Shown here one piece after another: positions 42,244-52,286 of a stretch of DNA of 64,000 nucleotides; within the stretch, counting starts at the first letter, position 1; each line of letters starts with the position of its first letter. Below the pieces are notes generated by a model. The model had not been told where the DNA came from and searched no databases. It worked only from the letters and a program-made list of their open reading frames with translations. The position numbers and the translations under genes are program-made. Source of the stretch: Candidatus Chryseobacterium colombiense (GTDB taxonomy: Bacteria; Bacteroidota; Bacteroidia; Flavobacteriales; Weeksellaceae); the NCBI GenBank assembly GCA_029203185.1, contig CP119310.1, positions 682,001 through 746,000 on the forward strand, written 5' to 3'.

Positions 42244-43464
42244 TTATTTTTTCTGCATTTTACTGATTTCTTTCAGATAGCTGTGATAATCGGAATAAGG
42301 TTCATGAATCCTGCTATTGGGCTTAAGATAAAGAATACCATTTCTATTGTCCAGTATCATATTGAAATGATTTAAAACCTGATTGCCAAATAAGCTGGTT
42401 CTTCCCTTAGGTTTATTGGGATCAGCTGCGTTGGTAACGATGTCTTTAAAATGAACTCCGGAAATCGTTGCATCAAGACGTACTATTTTTTTATCATTAA
42501 TGGTTGTTAGGGGAACCAATTTTTCCCAATAATCCTTTTTTGAAGTGAAATCTTCTCCAAGGACCATCGTTCCGTCTCTTCCGGTATCAAAAAGAAACCA
42601 GAAGTCGTATTTTTTATTATTATGACTCAATTTTGCATTAAACTTGGGTCTGTCCTGCTCATAAAAAACAGACTGTTTGTTGAAACCTTTAGTAGAAGGA
42701 AGTTGAGAGTGAACGATAAATTGTTTTTTATCATAATCTATTTCAATGATTTTATCTTTGAAAAGGCTGTTTCCAATGATAATATCTTCGTTATCCTGCA
42801 TATTCCTGACCTCGGTTAAAGAAATTCCTTTCCACTGTAAGGCAGCTAATTTCAACTCATTATCAAGGCTCGTTCTTTCTTGGTTAACTCCGCTTGTATT
42901 GCTTACAAGAGTCTGAGAAGTAAAAGAGAGTCCTAAACGTTCTACAGATTTTGTATTTACAACACTCGTTCCCGCTCCCAAATCCAATTGAACTGTAACT
43001 GATTTTCCATTAATAAACCCATCAAAATAGATCCTTGAACCTATAAGTTTAAACGGAATAATTTGTGGAAAAGAATTCTTAGAAATTAAACGGGCAGGAT
43101 TGGGCGGTTGTGCAGATGAAATTCTTACGTGGCAACTGTCTTTTTTGTTAATAACAACTATAAAATCATAGTTTTTTCCAGGCTGTGTATGAAACGTTAA
43201 GCTTCCTTTATCTGTTTTGAAATGAACAACACTTTTCTTTAGCGGAATATTAATAAAATAAGTGTCCGGTTTTAATGCCGAATCCAGTTTCCAGTCGATT
43301 TCGACATATTTTCCATCTTTGATACGGGCTTGTTCGTTAGAAGCTTCAATTACTGGAAGCTGTGATTGAGATTTTATAATTGAAGAAAATCCTGAAAAAA
43401 TAAGAATAATAAGGGCTGTAACGGTATGTCTAAATAAAACTAAAAAAGAATACAATGACTTCAT
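42244..43464 (-). CDS. Exported aspartyl protease-like protein
   Basis: I start the protein at the ATG at 43464 (MKSLYSFLVLFRHTVTALIILIFSG), which begins a signal-like hydrophobic segment; the upstream ATG at 43548 adds 28 implausible residues. The mature protein has two retropepsin/pepsin-like halves with D-G motifs: TVQLDLGAGTSVVN (D-L-G-A, about residue 168) and WFLFDTGRDGTMVLG (D-T-G, about residue 285). The second matches the consensus DTG; the first has Leu in place of Thr. It converges with the SNF2 gene, stops 8 bp apart. Periplasmic or surface-exposed role is inferred. Confidence 0.8.
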   Translation of the reverse strand: MKSLYSFLVLFRHTVTALIILIFSGFSSIIKSQSQLPVIEASNEQARIKDGKYVEIDWKLDSALKPDTYFINIPLKKSVVHFKTDKGSLTFHTQPGKNYDFIVVINKKDSCHVRISSAQPPNPARLISKNSFPQIIPFKLIGSRIYFDGFINGKSVTVQLDLGAGTSVVNTKSVERLGLSFTSQTLVSNTSGVNQERTSLDNELKLAALQWKGISLTEVRNMQDNEDIIIGNSLFKDKIIEIDYDKKQFIVHSQLPSTKGFNKQSVFYEQDRPKFNAKLSHNNKKYDFWFLFDTGRDGTMVLGEDFTSKKDYWEKLVPLTTINDKKIVRLDATISGVHFKDIVTNAADPNKPKGRTSLFGNQVLNHFNMILDNRNGILYLKPNSRIHEPYSDYHSYLKEISKMQKK

Positions 43465-43562
43465 AATTGTTGGCGCTAAATTTATGCAGCAAAGGAAATA
43501 GTAATTACCCAAAATAGAGGAAAATTTACTCCGCCAAAGTACCGCCAATCAGCCGTCAGATA

Positions 43563-44108
43563 TTATAAAATGCTGATATTAGGATAAATCCGTGGATTTT
43601 TGTCTTTATTGAGAGCTACAGCATTTCTGAGAATGATAATGATGTTGACCAGTATCCAGACGATAGGAATCAGAAATTTAAACTGAGTTTGGATTCCCAG
43701 CCAATCAGTCAAAATAAGGATGACAATGAATAATAAAACGGCGATGATTGTCCATAAAATCTGAATGGAAATAATTTTTCGGGTAAGCTCATTATTTTGT
43801 TTCTTGAAGAATAAAATAAAGACCGGGATTAAAATATTTAATGGGGGAATAAATGTAAAAAGTAATGATGAGAGATTGATTATTTTCGCCCATTGATGCT
43901 GGTTATTATCATCTTCTTCAATACGCTTGTTCTCAAGCAATTCAACTTCATTAATTTCTAAAGCATTACATAAGGCTTTAAGGGTATAACCTTTGGGAAC
44001 AGTTCCGGATTCTATTCTCTGGATAGTTCTTACAGAAACTCCTGTTTTTTCCGAAAGCTCTTGTTGTGTAAGGTTCAATTGTTCTCTTATTGCCAGTAAT
44101 TTGTTCAT
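43563..44108 (-). CDS. XRE-type regulator with C-terminal membrane domain
   Basis: The 181-residue protein has an N-terminal HTH_3 DNA-binding domain (LAIREQLNLTQQELSEKTGVSVRTIQRIESG, about 5-35; key helix SVRTIQRIE) and, after a linker, about three transmembrane helices (near 72-95, 107-125, 135-158) of a type found in DUF4870-like proteins. Such fusions probably link a membrane signal to transcription, but no target is known. It is divergent from the sigma-54 response regulator with 123 bp between, which includes the latter's promoter. Confidence 0.85.
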   Translation of the reverse strand: MNKLLAIREQLNLTQQELSEKTGVSVRTIQRIESGTVPKGYTLKALCNALEINEVELLENKRIEEDDNNQHQWAKIINLSSLLFTFIPPLNILIPVFILFFKKQNNELTRKIISIQILWTIIAVLLFIVILILTDWLGIQTQFKFLIPIVWILVNIIIILRNAVALNKDKNPRIYPNISIL

Positions 44109-44205
44109 GCTGTTTTTTGTAAAATTATAGATTTTATCCTTACAAAAGAATTTTTATGAGAAGGATAAATTGTAGAAAATATAATTTTTCTGTCCGTATA
44201 ATTTC

Positions 44206-44213
44206 TACCTTTG
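44206..44213 (+). promoter_or_regulatory. -7 promoter element for the Kdp response-regulator gene
   Basis: TACCTTTG is an exact TAnnTTTG match. It overlaps a TTG that some gene callers might use as start (44211), so the real start must be later, at the TTG at 44232. Confidence 0.6.
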
Positions 44214-44231
44214 TTTCTTAATTTTATTGTT

Positions 44232-45581
44232 TTGAGCAAGATATTAATCATCGATGATGAAGAAAAGATCAGAACGCTTCTTTCAAGAATTATTGAACTG
44301 GAAGGTTTTGAAATATTTCAGGCTTCTGATCTGAAGAACGGAAAAAAAAGACTGGAAAACTCAGATATTGATGTCGTCATCAGTGATGTAAAACTTCCCG
44401 ACGGAAGCGGAGTCGATTTTTCCAAAAATATCAAAGAAAATTATCCCTGGATTGAAGTCATCCTTCTTACCGCATTCGGAAATATTCCGGATGGAGTTCA
44501 GGCCATAAAGAACGGAGCATTTGATTATATTACCAAAGGCGACGATAATAATAAAATCATTCCTTTGGTGTATAAAGCGACAGATAAAGTGAGCCTGAAC
44601 AGACGGCTTTTGCAGCTTGAAAAACAATTGGGAGATAAACAGTCTTTTGATAATATTATTGGAAAGTCTAAAACAATAGAAGCAGCCATTACTTCAGCCA
44701 AAAAAGTTGCTGTAACGGATGCTACGGTTCTTTTAACCGGAGAAACAGGAACAGGGAAAGAGGTTTTTGCGCAGGCCATTCATAATGAAAGTCCCAGAAA
44801 TAAACAGAACTTTATAGCGGTTAATTGTTCCGCTTTTAGTAAAGAATTACTCGAAAACGAATTGTTTGGGCACAAGGCGGGAGCTTTTACAGGAGCAGTT
44901 AAAGATGCTAAAGGAATTTTTGAAGAAGCCAACAACGGAACTGTTTTTTTGGATGAAATCGGAGAAATGCCATTAGATCTACAAGCCAAATTACTTCGCG
45001 TTTTAGAGTCGGGAGAATTTTTAAAAGTAGGTGAAAGCAAGCCTACGAAAGTGAATGTAAGGATAATCGCTGCTACCAATAGAGATTTACAAAAAGAAAT
45101 AGACAACGGGAACTTTAGAGAAGACCTGTATTACCGGATCAATATTTTCAATATTATTCTTCCATCTTTAAGAGAAAGAATTTCCGATATTGAAGAATTG
45201 GCCCATTTTTTCTTAAAAAAATATGCACAGAAAGTAGGAAAAAAGATAAACTCTATTTCGGGAGATTATCTCAATATATTGAAAAAGAATTTCTGGAAGG
45301 GGAATATCCGTGAACTTAGAAATATTATTGAAAGAAGTGTTATTCTGGAAGATAGTGAAGAATTATCGGTAAGCAGCCTGCCTTTCGATATGCAGCAGAT
45401 TTCTACAGCCCAATCTTCATCAGATAAAACATTGTCTGCCTTTTCTATGGCGAGTGCAGAAAAGCTTCATATTCAGAAAATCCTGAATTATACCCAAGGA
45501 AACAAAGCTGAAGCAGCGCGCTTACTGGAGATCGGTATTGCTACTCTTTATCGGAAAATAGATGAATACAAAATATCATAA
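44232..45581 (+). CDS. Sigma-54-dependent response regulator of the Kdp locus
   Basis: Starting at the TTG at 44232 (MSKILIIDDEE) the 449-residue protein has a receiver domain with acidic pocket D8-D9 and phospho-acceptor Asp52 (VVISDVKLPDG), a sigma-54-contacting AAA+ domain (GETGTGKE, the GAFTGA loop and Walker B FLDEIGEM) and a Fis-type helix-turn-helix at the end (NKAEAARLLEIGIATLYRKI). This is an NtrC-family activator, not the OmpR-family KdpE expected for kdp operons. It should activate sigma-54 promoters, and a candidate lies at 45710. It is separated from kdp genes by a terminator at 45603. Confidence 0.9.
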   Translation: MSKILIIDDEEKIRTLLSRIIELEGFEIFQASDLKNGKKRLENSDIDVVISDVKLPDGSGVDFSKNIKENYPWIEVILLTAFGNIPDGVQAIKNGAFDYITKGDDNNKIIPLVYKATDKVSLNRRLLQLEKQLGDKQSFDNIIGKSKTIEAAITSAKKVAVTDATVLLTGETGTGKEVFAQAIHNESPRNKQNFIAVNCSAFSKELLENELFGHKAGAFTGAVKDAKGIFEEANNGTVFLDEIGEMPLDLQAKLLRVLESGEFLKVGESKPTKVNVRIIAATNRDLQKEIDNGNFREDLYYRINIFNIILPSLRERISDIEELAHFFLKKYAQKVGKKINSISGDYLNILKKNFWKGNIRELRNIIERSVILEDSEELSVSSLPFDMQQISTAQSSSDKTLSAFSMASAEKLHIQKILNYTQGNKAEAARLLEIGIATLYRKIDEYKIS

Positions 45582-45602
45582 ACGATTATCATATTGATAA
45601 CG

Positions 45603-45628
45603 AGCCTATCATTTTGATAGGCTTTTTT
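45603..45628 (+). terminator. Terminator after the response-regulator gene
   Basis: AGCCTATC (45603-45610), loop ATTTT and GATAGGCT (45616-45623) with a T-run. Genes after it therefore need their own promoter. Confidence 0.8.
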
Positions 45629-45709
45629 GTTGCTTTAATTTATAGATAAATTGGTAATTATTTGTATTTTAGTGTTTTATATATATATTCTAAAAAAAGG
45701 AATATAAGT

Positions 45710-45725
45710 TGGCATATATGATTCA
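45710..45725 (+). promoter_or_regulatory. Candidate sigma-54 promoter of the kdp operon
   Basis: TGGCATATATGATTCA has the TGGCA of the -24 element intact and a -12 region ATTCA instead of TTGCA, with correct spacing. It lies between a terminator and the first kdp-operon gene. The neighbouring gene encodes a sigma-54 activator. The predicted start is only a few bases before the ATG at 45740, which is a weakness. Confidence 0.4.
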
Positions 45726-45739
45726 AATAATTCTACAAA

Positions 45740-46099
45740 ATGAATCATACAGAAGCAATTCAGGAGATCCTTAAAGTAATTCCTGAATCAGAAGAAGAAT
45801 TTAAAGACACTTTCAGAACCAAAAACTCTTTTATGGTGATTAATGTCTTCACTAAACAAATCCGGAGACTGATCCGGAAAAAAGATCAAAAGGTTTTGGT
45901 CATCTGTCTTAACCAAATGAACGAGATGTATAAAAAAGGCGATCAGGCATTAAAAAATGCAATAGAATCGGTTTTTATCTACTCTTTAGACAGTCTTACG
46001 TTTACCTGCGATAAGGCATACAAAAATCTGGTTTTTGAAAAAATCCCTTTGCCTTTAAAAAACGCGTATCTGCATCAGATTTACAAATCAGGAATTTAA
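45740..46099 (+). CDS. Kdp-locus small protein (DUF7674-like)
   Basis: The 119-residue soluble protein (MNHTEAIQEILKVIPESEEEFKDTFRTKNSFMVINVFTKQIRRLIRKKDQ..., positions given by the first segment only) is all-helical in appearance, with a conserved-looking GDQALKNAIESVFIYSLDSL segment. I recall similar proteins at the same place in flavobacterial kdp operons, annotated as DUF7674, but cannot verify the number. Function is unknown; a regulatory or assembly role is possible. Confidence 0.75.
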   Translation: MNHTEAIQEILKVIPESEEEFKDTFRTKNSFMVINVFTKQIRRLIRKKDQKVLVICLNQMNEMYKKGDQALKNAIESVFIYSLDSLTFTCDKAYKNLVFEKIPLPLKNAYLHQIYKSGI

Positions 46100-46111
46100 A
46101 TTCGTAACAAC

Positions 46112-46240
46112 ATGAAAGTAAGAAAACACGGAAGCTGGAAAGAATGGAAATCTTCCAACGACAGACACAATCTTGAAATTTTAGTCATCAATGTAGTGGT
46201 TATTCTGGGAGTATTTGTAGTGGCCGCTATTATTCAGTGA
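46112..46240 (+). CDS. 42-residue single-span membrane protein in the kdp operon
   Basis: The frame starts MKVRKHGSWKEWKSSN, a basic amphipathic head, and continues with one hydrophobic helix (EILVINVVVILGVFVVAAIIQ; key core VVVILGVFVVAAII). It starts 12 bases after the previous stop and precedes a second mini-gene by 17 bases. Nothing similar is recalled. Its place between operon genes makes translation likely. Confidence 0.6.
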   Translation: MKVRKHGSWKEWKSSNDRHNLEILVINVVVILGVFVVAAIIQ

Positions 46241-46257
46241 ATATAAAAAATATAGAA

Positions 46258-46338
46258 ATGATCACCATTTTAATAATAACAGGAGCAGCGCTTTTTGCTT
46301 TGTTTTTTCTAACGGTAAAATACTTTGAGAAAATATGA
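46258..46338 (+). CDS. 26-residue hydrophobic peptide before kdpF
   Basis: MITILIITGAALFALFFLTVKYFEKI is almost entirely one transmembrane helix with a basic tail. Its TGA overlaps the kdpF start (ATGA), the tight coupling typical of real operon genes. It could be a second KdpF-like stabilising subunit. Confidence 0.55.
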   Translation: MITILIITGAALFALFFLTVKYFEKI

Positions 46339-46412
46339 CAACATTATTCATTATAGCAATCAGCGTATTCATTTATATGTGCTATGTGCTGGTAAAACCA
46401 GAGAAATTTTAA
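46335..46412 (+). CDS. kdpF: Potassium-transporting ATPase subunit F
   Basis: The 25-residue peptide (MTTLFIIAISVFIYMCYVLVKPEKF) has the KdpF pattern: a single hydrophobic helix and the terminal KPEKF motif. KdpF stabilises the KdpFABC complex in the inner membrane. It overlaps the preceding mini-gene by ATGA and lies 58 bp before kdpA. Confidence 0.8.
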   Translation: MTTLFIIAISVFIYMCYVLVKPEKF

Positions 46413-46470
46413 CCAAAATGGAAATTGAAAAAATAATTTATTATCAATTTTCAGATTTTAATTAAGAACT

Positions 46471-48171
46471 ATGAACTCAGAAATTTTAGGAATATTATTG
46501 ATGTTCTTTTTGGCAGTAGGTCTTGCCATACCTTTAGGAAGATACATCGGAAAAATATACAGCAATGAAAAAACTTGGCTGGACAAAATCTTCAATCCGA
46601 TAGATAAAGTTTTTTATAAAGGTGCCGGAGTTAATTCTGACATAGAAATGACCTGGAAGCAACATTTGTTTGCTTTATTAACGATCAACCTCATTTGGTT
46701 TTTAATAGCCATGTTTGTATTAACCAATATGGGATGGCTTCCGCTTAATCCGGATCATAATCCGTCTATGAGCGGAGACTTGGCATTTAATACGGCCGTA
46801 AGTTTTGTAACCAATACCAATCTTCAGCATTATTCGGGAGAAACAGGAATGTCTTATTTAGGTCAGCTTGTTCTCATGTTATGGCAATTTATCAGTGCAG
46901 GATGCGGAATGGCAGTTGCAGCAGTCGTTTTCATCGCTATGAGAGAGAGAACGACAGAAAAGCTGGGAAACTTTTACTTCTTTTTTGTAAGAAGCTGTAC
47001 TCGGATTTTATTACCGATTGCAATTGTTGTTGCAACTTTATTAGCGTTTAACGGAACTCCTATGACATTTGAAGGTAAAGATACCCTTACCAATCTGCAG
47101 GGAGATAAAATACAAGTAAGTCGCGGTCCGGTTGCTGCATTTACGGCAATAAAACATTTGGGAACCAATGGAGGTGGTTTTTTTGGACCAAACTCAGCAC
47201 ATCCTTTTGAAAATCCAAACTATTTTACCAACATCGTAGAAATGGTAACCCAAATGCTGATTCCTTTGGCGATGGTTTTTGCCATGGGATATGTTGTGAG
47301 AAGAAGAAAACTGGCTTGGACGGTTTTTGGAGTAATGACCATAGGATTTTTACTTCTTACCATTCCGACAATCGTTTCAGAAGTTAACGGGAATCCTGCC
47401 ATTACTCATATGGGCATTTCTCAGCCGATGGGAAATATGGAGGGTAAAGAAGTACGTTTCGGTTCTGTTGCTTCAGCGTATTGGAGTATTGCTACAACCG
47501 TAATTTCTACAGGAAGTGTCAACTCTATGCATGACAGTTTTATGCCTTTAAGCGGAATGAATCAATTGCTGGGAATGATGGTAAATTGTTTCTATGGAGG
47601 TGTAGGTGTAGGTTTTTTAAACTTCTATATTTTCATCATCCTTGCTGTTTTTATCAGTGGATTGATGGTAGGAAGAACTCCTGAATTTTTAGGAAAGAAA
47701 ATAGAAGCCAGAGAAATGAAAATAGCTATGATTATTGCTCTTCTTCATCCTCTTCTGATTCTTTCCGGGACAGCTATTGCGAGTTTTTTGTATTCTCAGA
47801 ATCCCGAAGCATTTGCAAGTTGGCTGAATAACCCGGGATATCACGGTTTCAGTGAAATGCTGTATGAATTTACCTCATCAAGTGCCAACAACGGAAGCGG
47901 TTTTGAAGGATTGGGAGATAACACTCCTTTCTGGAATATCGCCTGTGGAATAGTCATGTTAATGGCAAGATATTTACCCATTATAGGCCCGGTTGCAATT
48001 GCAGGAAGCTTGGCTGCTAAAAAATACATTCCTGAAAGTGCAGGAACATTAAAAACAGATACTTTAACATTCGGGCTTATGGTATTTGCAGTTATTGCCA
48101 TTGTTGCAGCACTGTCATTCTTCCCGGCATTGGCTTTGGGACCTATCGCAGAGTATTTTTCTATGTATTAA
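46471..48171 (+). CDS. kdpA: Potassium-transporting ATPase subunit A
   Basis: The 566-residue channel-like subunit contains the four selectivity-filter loops: [11 protein letters not shown] (P1), [20 protein letters not shown] (P2, shown to 20), [13 protein letters not shown] (P3) and [11 protein letters not shown] (P4). It binds and translocates K+ and passes it to KdpB. Length and ten-helix topology are normal. The stop is 10 bp before the kdpB start. Confidence 0.97.
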   Translation: MNSEILGILLMFFLAVGLAIPLGRYIGKIYSNEKTWLDKIFNPIDKVFYKGAGVNSDIEMTWKQHLFALLTINLIWFLIAMFVLTNMGWLPLNPDHNPSMSGDLAFNTAVSFVTNTNLQHYSGETGMSYLGQLVLMLWQFISAGCGMAVAAVVFIAMRERTTEKLGNFYFFFVRSCTRILLPIAIVVATLLAFNGTPMTFEGKDTLTNLQGDKIQVSRGPVAAFTAIKHLGTNGGGFFGPNSAHPFENPNYFTNIVEMVTQMLIPLAMVFAMGYVVRRRKLAWTVFGVMTIGFLLLTIPTIVSEVNGNPAITHMGISQPMGNMEGKEVRFGSVASAYWSIATTVISTGSVNSMHDSFMPLSGMNQLLGMMVNCFYGGVGVGFLNFYIFIILAVFISGLMVGRTPEFLGKKIEAREMKIAMIIALLHPLLILSGTAIASFLYSQNPEAFASWLNNPGYHGFSEMLYEFTSSSANNGSGFEGLGDNTPFWNIACGIVMLMARYLPIIGPVAIAGSLAAKKYIPESAGTLKTDTLTFGLMVFAVIAIVAALSFFPALALGPIAEYFSMY

Positions 48172-48181
48172 TTATAAAAAA

Positions 48182-50206
48182 ATGAAAGGAAATAATAACA
48201 ATTTGTTTCAGGCAGAATTAGTCAATGAAGCATTGAAACAATCATTTATAAAACTTCACCCGGCAAAAATGTTCCGTAATCCGGTCATGTTTATGGTGTA
48301 TATCGGAACTTTGGTAATGGCTGGAGTTTGTGTATGGATTGCAACAGGAGAAACTTCTCAGGGAGGTCTTGTTTACAATATCATAGTAACCGCTATATTA
48401 TTGATCACTCTTCTTTTTGCCAACTTTGCCGAAGCTATTGCCGAAGCAAGAGGAAAAGCTCAGGCTGATTCTTTAAGAAAAACAAGAGAAGAAACTCCCG
48501 CAAAGATGGTATCATCCAACGGAGAAATCATAATAGTACCTTCCAATCAGTTGCGAAAGGACGATGTATTTGTTTGCGAAACAGGCGATATCATTCCTTC
48601 TGACGGAGAAATTATAGAAGGCTTAGCTACGATCGATGAAAGTGCAATAACAGGGGAAAGTGCTCCGGTAATCCGGGAAGCAGGAGGAGATAAGAGTAGT
48701 GTAACAGGAGGTACAAAAGTACTTTCAGATCATATTAAAGTAAAAGTTACCACAGAACCAGGAGAAAGCTTTCTAGATAAAATGATTGCCCTGGTTGAAG
48801 GAGCATCAAGACAGAAAACACCGAATGAAATTGCCCTGACTATCCTTTTGGCCGGATTTACATTAGTCTTTGTAATTGTCACAGTGACTTTAAAGCCATT
48901 TGGTGATTATGCCAATACGCCGATTACCATCGCAGCATTTATCTCATTATTCGTTTGTCTGATTCCCACTACGATTGGAGGATTATTGTCAGCAATCGGG
49001 ATTGCAGGCATGGACAGGGCTCTAAGGGCAAATGTGATTACCAAAAGTGGTAAAGCAGTAGAAACCGCGGGAGACATTGATGTTTTACTATTAGATAAAA
49101 CCGGAACCATTACTATTGGAAACAGAAAGGCTACTAATTTTTATCCGGCTGATGGAATTGAGGAAAAGACTTTAATAAAAGCAGCTGTTCTAAGCTCTAT
49201 GGCAGATGAAACTCCGGAAGGAAAATCAATTGTAGAATTAGCAGGAATAAACCCATCAATTTATGATGTGAAAGATCCTCAGTTCATAGGTTTTACAGCG
49301 GAAACAAGAAGTTCTGGAATCAACTATGAGAATACACGAATCAGAAAAGGGGCAACAGATGCCATAAAAAAAATTGTTACCCATTCAGGCAATACATTTC
49401 CGACAGAAGTTGAAGAAAGAGTCAGAGAGATTTCGCAAAACGGAGGAACCCCGCTTGTGGTTTCAGAAAATGAGAAAGCTTTGGGAGTGATAGAATTACA
49501 GGACATCATTAAACCGGGTATTAAAGAACGTTTTGACCGTTTGCGAAAAATGGGAATCAAAACGGTGATGGTAACCGGAGATAATCCTCTGACGGCAAAA
49601 TTCATTGCTGAAAAAGCAGGAGTAGATGACTTCATTGCAGAAGCCAAACCTGAAGATAAAATGAATTATATCAAAAAGGAACAGACTGAAGGAAGATTGG
49701 TAGCCATGATGGGAGACGGAACCAATGATGCTCCTGCTCTTGCTCAGGCGGATGTAGGTGTTGCGATGAACAGTGGAACACAGGCGGCAAAAGAAGCAGG
49801 AAATATGGTGGATCTTGATAATGACCCAACAAAACTTATCGAAGTTGTGGAAATTGGAAAGCAGTTATTAATGACCCGGGGAACGTTAACGACTTTCAGT
49901 ATTGCCAATGATGTGGCAAAATATTTCGCCATTGTTCCCGCTTTATTTATTGCTTCCATTCCGGCATTACAAGGACTGAATATTATGAACCTTCATTCTC
50001 CGGAGTCAGCCATTCTTTCTGCTGTAATATTCAATGCCATCGTAATTCCCATGCTGATTCCTTTAGCTTTAAAAGGAGTTGCCTATAAGCCGATCGGTGC
50101 AAGTGCACTGCTAAGAAGAAACCTTTTTATATATGGTTTAGGCGGAGTTATTATTCCGTTTATCGGGATCAAAATTATTGATCTTATTGTAGCATTATTT
50201 ATTTAA
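48182..50206 (+). CDS. kdpB: Potassium-transporting ATPase subunit B
   Basis: The 674-residue P-type ATPase has the phosphorylated Asp in DKTGTIT, the TGES actuator motif ([11 protein letters not shown]), [12 protein letters not shown] and [20 protein letters not shown] use the ATG at 48182 ([14 protein letters not shown]) because the upstream in-frame start at 48086 lies inside kdpA. It supplies ATP-driven transport of K+ delivered by KdpA. Confidence 0.97.
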   Translation: MKGNNNNLFQAELVNEALKQSFIKLHPAKMFRNPVMFMVYIGTLVMAGVCVWIATGETSQGGLVYNIIVTAILLITLLFANFAEAIAEARGKAQADSLRKTREETPAKMVSSNGEIIIVPSNQLRKDDVFVCETGDIIPSDGEIIEGLATIDESAITGESAPVIREAGGDKSSVTGGTKVLSDHIKVKVTTEPGESFLDKMIALVEGASRQKTPNEIALTILLAGFTLVFVIVTVTLKPFGDYANTPITIAAFISLFVCLIPTTIGGLLSAIGIAGMDRALRANVITKSGKAVETAGDIDVLLLDKTGTITIGNRKATNFYPADGIEEKTLIKAAVLSSMADETPEGKSIVELAGINPSIYDVKDPQFIGFTAETRSSGINYENTRIRKGATDAIKKIVTHSGNTFPTEVEERVREISQNGGTPLVVSENEKALGVIELQDIIKPGIKERFDRLRKMGIKTVMVTGDNPLTAKFIAEKAGVDDFIAEAKPEDKMNYIKKEQTEGRLVAMMGDGTNDAPALAQADVGVAMNSGTQAAKEAGNMVDLDNDPTKLIEVVEIGKQLLMTRGTLTTFSIANDVAKYFAIVPALFIASIPALQGLNIMNLHSPESAILSAVIFNAIVIPMLIPLALKGVAYKPIGASALLRRNLFIYGLGGVIIPFIGIKIIDLIVALFI

Positions 50207-50208
50207 AA

Positions 50209-50250
50209 TAAAAAGTAAAAAGTAAAAAGTAAAAAGTAAAAAGTAAAAAT
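50209..50250 (+). repeat. Heptanucleotide tandem repeat between kdpB and kdpC
   Basis: TAAAAAG is repeated five times perfectly (50209-50243) with a sixth degenerate copy. The last copy can pair with TTTTTACTT at 50270-50278 across a 20-base loop to form a 9-bp stem. The 94-base gap to kdpC contains no other signal. Confidence 0.85.
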
Positions 50251-50300
50251 AGCTTGTTAAACTTCTGTCTTTTTACTTCTAACCACTAACATTCATCATC

Positions 50301-50861
50301 ATGAAACAAAATATATTACCAGCCATTAGATTAACACTTTTATGCGCCGTGTTTTTTTCAGGAATCTATACCCTTTTTATTTTTGGAATCGCTCAGGTTG
50401 CACCCAATAACGGAAAAGGAGAAATTATAGAATTTAATGGCAAAAAGTATTATGCCAACATAGGTCAGAAATTTGATAAGGATGAATATTTCTGGTCCCG
50501 TCCTTCGGCTGTAGATTACAATGCTGCAGGAGCAGGAGCAAGCAATAAAGGTCCTTTAAATCCTGAATATCTTAAAACCGTTCAGGAAAGAATAGACCAT
50601 TTTATGAAACATAATCCTGAAGTTCAGAAATCAGAAATTCCATCAGATATGGTAACTGCCAGTGGAGGAGGATTGGATCCGAATATCTCTGTACAGGCAG
50701 CAAAAATTCAGGTAAAAAGGATTTCTAAAATCAGAAATATAGATGAAAATAAAATTCAGGAATTGATAGTTTCCCACACAGAAAAACCACTCTTTGGACT
50801 GTTCGGGACTGAGAAAATCAATGTTTTAAAACTCAATATTGCATTAGACGGGTTGAAATAA
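50301..50861 (+). CDS. kdpC: Potassium-transporting ATPase subunit C
   Basis: The 186-residue subunit has one N-terminal transmembrane helix and a periplasmic-side domain with FWSRPSAVDYNA (about 63-74) and GLDPNISVQAAKIQVKR motifs conserved in KdpC. It couples KdpB to KdpA. It lies 94 bp after kdpB, much further than other kdp genes, with the heptamer repeat in between. Confidence 0.96.
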   Translation: MKQNILPAIRLTLLCAVFFSGIYTLFIFGIAQVAPNNGKGEIIEFNGKKYYANIGQKFDKDEYFWSRPSAVDYNAAGAGASNKGPLNPEYLKTVQERIDHFMKHNPEVQKSEIPSDMVTASGGGLDPNISVQAAKIQVKRISKIRNIDENKIQELIVSHTEKPLFGLFGTEKINVLKLNIALDGLK

Positions 50862-50882
50862 CTAAAAAAAGAAATTTAAAAA

Positions 50883-52250
50883 ATGAAAAAAACAATTAGC
50901 TTGGTAAGTACTCTATTATGCCTTGCAACTAATCAATGGGCATTTTCTCAGAAAATCTCTGATTCTGCGTCTGTTGGAAATTTAAAAAAAGACTCTGTTA
51001 TCACCCAATCAAAAATACCGTTTGATGGCTATGATCTTTCCTGGATCAACGGGCAGAACAGGCAGACTGATTTTCCGCTTACCTTAAAGGATAAAAATGG
51101 AGAAACTATTCTGACAGGAGTTGCCTATGTTGATTCATACTTTAATTATGACTTTAACCGTCCAAAAGATAATACCCATAACGCTTCTGCAGCAATAGGG
51201 CGTTCCAATGAATTTACGATCAATATGGCAAGTGTAGGCATGGAAACAAATTATAAGAATGTGATCGGCCGTCTTTGGCTTCAGTTTGGACAGATGGGAT
51301 CCATTGTACAGGATCTTGACGGAACTGTTAATCATGGGAAAAATACCTCAGCAAGTAATTTGAAATACATTCGTGAAGCTGCCGGAGGATACCATTTTGA
51401 TGTTATGCACGGTTTAAATGTTGAAGCAGGGATTTTTATGAGCTACATCGGTCTTGAAAGTTATGTGCTTAATGAAAACTGGAATTATCAGCGAAGTTTG
51501 GTGTGTGATTTTACGCCGTTCTATTTTCAGGGGGCGAGAATTCAGGCGTACCCTTCGAAAAAATTTAAAACAGAAGTGTGGGTAATGAACGGCTGGCAAA
51601 CCTATAATTCATGGAATACGGGATTGTCAATTGGAAACTCAAACTACTACCGTCCTAATGAAAACCTGCAATTGGTTGCCAATTTTTACTTAAATGGAAA
51701 AGATACCCGCAATAACCCAGGAGTAAGAAGATTTCATCATGATAACAGTGTTGTGGCAAGGTACTTAAACAGAAAAGACAGTAAAGGAATTTCCCAGGCT
51801 GCTTTCAGCTTAAACACCCACTATGGATTCCAGTCCGGAGCAGGGGTTAAAGCTAAAGACAATTATATGATAGGAACTTCTCTTGCCAACAGAATATGGT
51901 TTAATCATAATAAATTTGCTTTGACTTTAAGAGGAGATGTCATAAGAAATCCGGGAGCTTATTTGGCTTTTGCTCCTTCTCCGGTTGCTAATAACGACTT
52001 TAATGATGCTCTTGCAGCGGGTAAAAACCTGAAAATGTTTCAGGGAACCGCAACTTTTGACTATATGCCCAATCAGTTTTGTACGTTCAGATTAGAATAT
52101 GGCTACAGAAGCAGCAATATTCCTTATTTTGCAGGAAGAGAAGGAACTACAAGTCCGGACGGATGGGCAGATACGGCGGTTGAAAACTGGAGACCGGATC
52201 TCAGAAAGAGAGACAGCAGACTTACTTTAGCGGTTATTTTCAGGCTGTAA
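50883..52250 (+). CDS. Outer-membrane porin-like beta-barrel protein 1
   Basis: The 455-residue protein has a signal peptide (MKKTISLVSTLLCLATNQWAFSQ) and a predicted beta-barrel of the PF07642 (BBP2) type, with alternating aromatic and hydrophobic strands throughout and a C-terminal strand ending VIFRL. It is paralogous to the next gene: DSYFNYDFNRPKDNT against ELYYQYEFNNPLNNS. Located in the kdp operon, it may let K+ through the outer membrane. Confidence 0.85.
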   Translation: MKKTISLVSTLLCLATNQWAFSQKISDSASVGNLKKDSVITQSKIPFDGYDLSWINGQNRQTDFPLTLKDKNGETILTGVAYVDSYFNYDFNRPKDNTHNASAAIGRSNEFTINMASVGMETNYKNVIGRLWLQFGQMGSIVQDLDGTVNHGKNTSASNLKYIREAAGGYHFDVMHGLNVEAGIFMSYIGLESYVLNENWNYQRSLVCDFTPFYFQGARIQAYPSKKFKTEVWVMNGWQTYNSWNTGLSIGNSNYYRPNENLQLVANFYLNGKDTRNNPGVRRFHHDNSVVARYLNRKDSKGISQAAFSLNTHYGFQSGAGVKAKDNYMIGTSLANRIWFNHNKFALTLRGDVIRNPGAYLAFAPSPVANNDFNDALAAGKNLKMFQGTATFDYMPNQFCTFRLEYGYRSSNIPYFAGREGTTSPDGWADTAVENWRPDLRKRDSRLTLAVIFRL

Positions 52251-52286
52251 TAAAAACATACTTTTTAAATTAAAATCAACTTAAAA

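Noticed and set aside
45650..45664. Second possible sigma-54 element (TGGTAATTATTTGTA)
   Set aside because: Spacing is one base short and both conserved dinucleotides are imperfect.
46418..46465. 15-codon frame between kdpF and kdpA
   Set aside because: Very short, polar and unlike its neighbours; no evidence of translation.
48086..48181. Upstream start of kdpB inside kdpA
   Set aside because: Translation of kdpA codons in another frame; the ATG at 48182 fits the family N-terminus.
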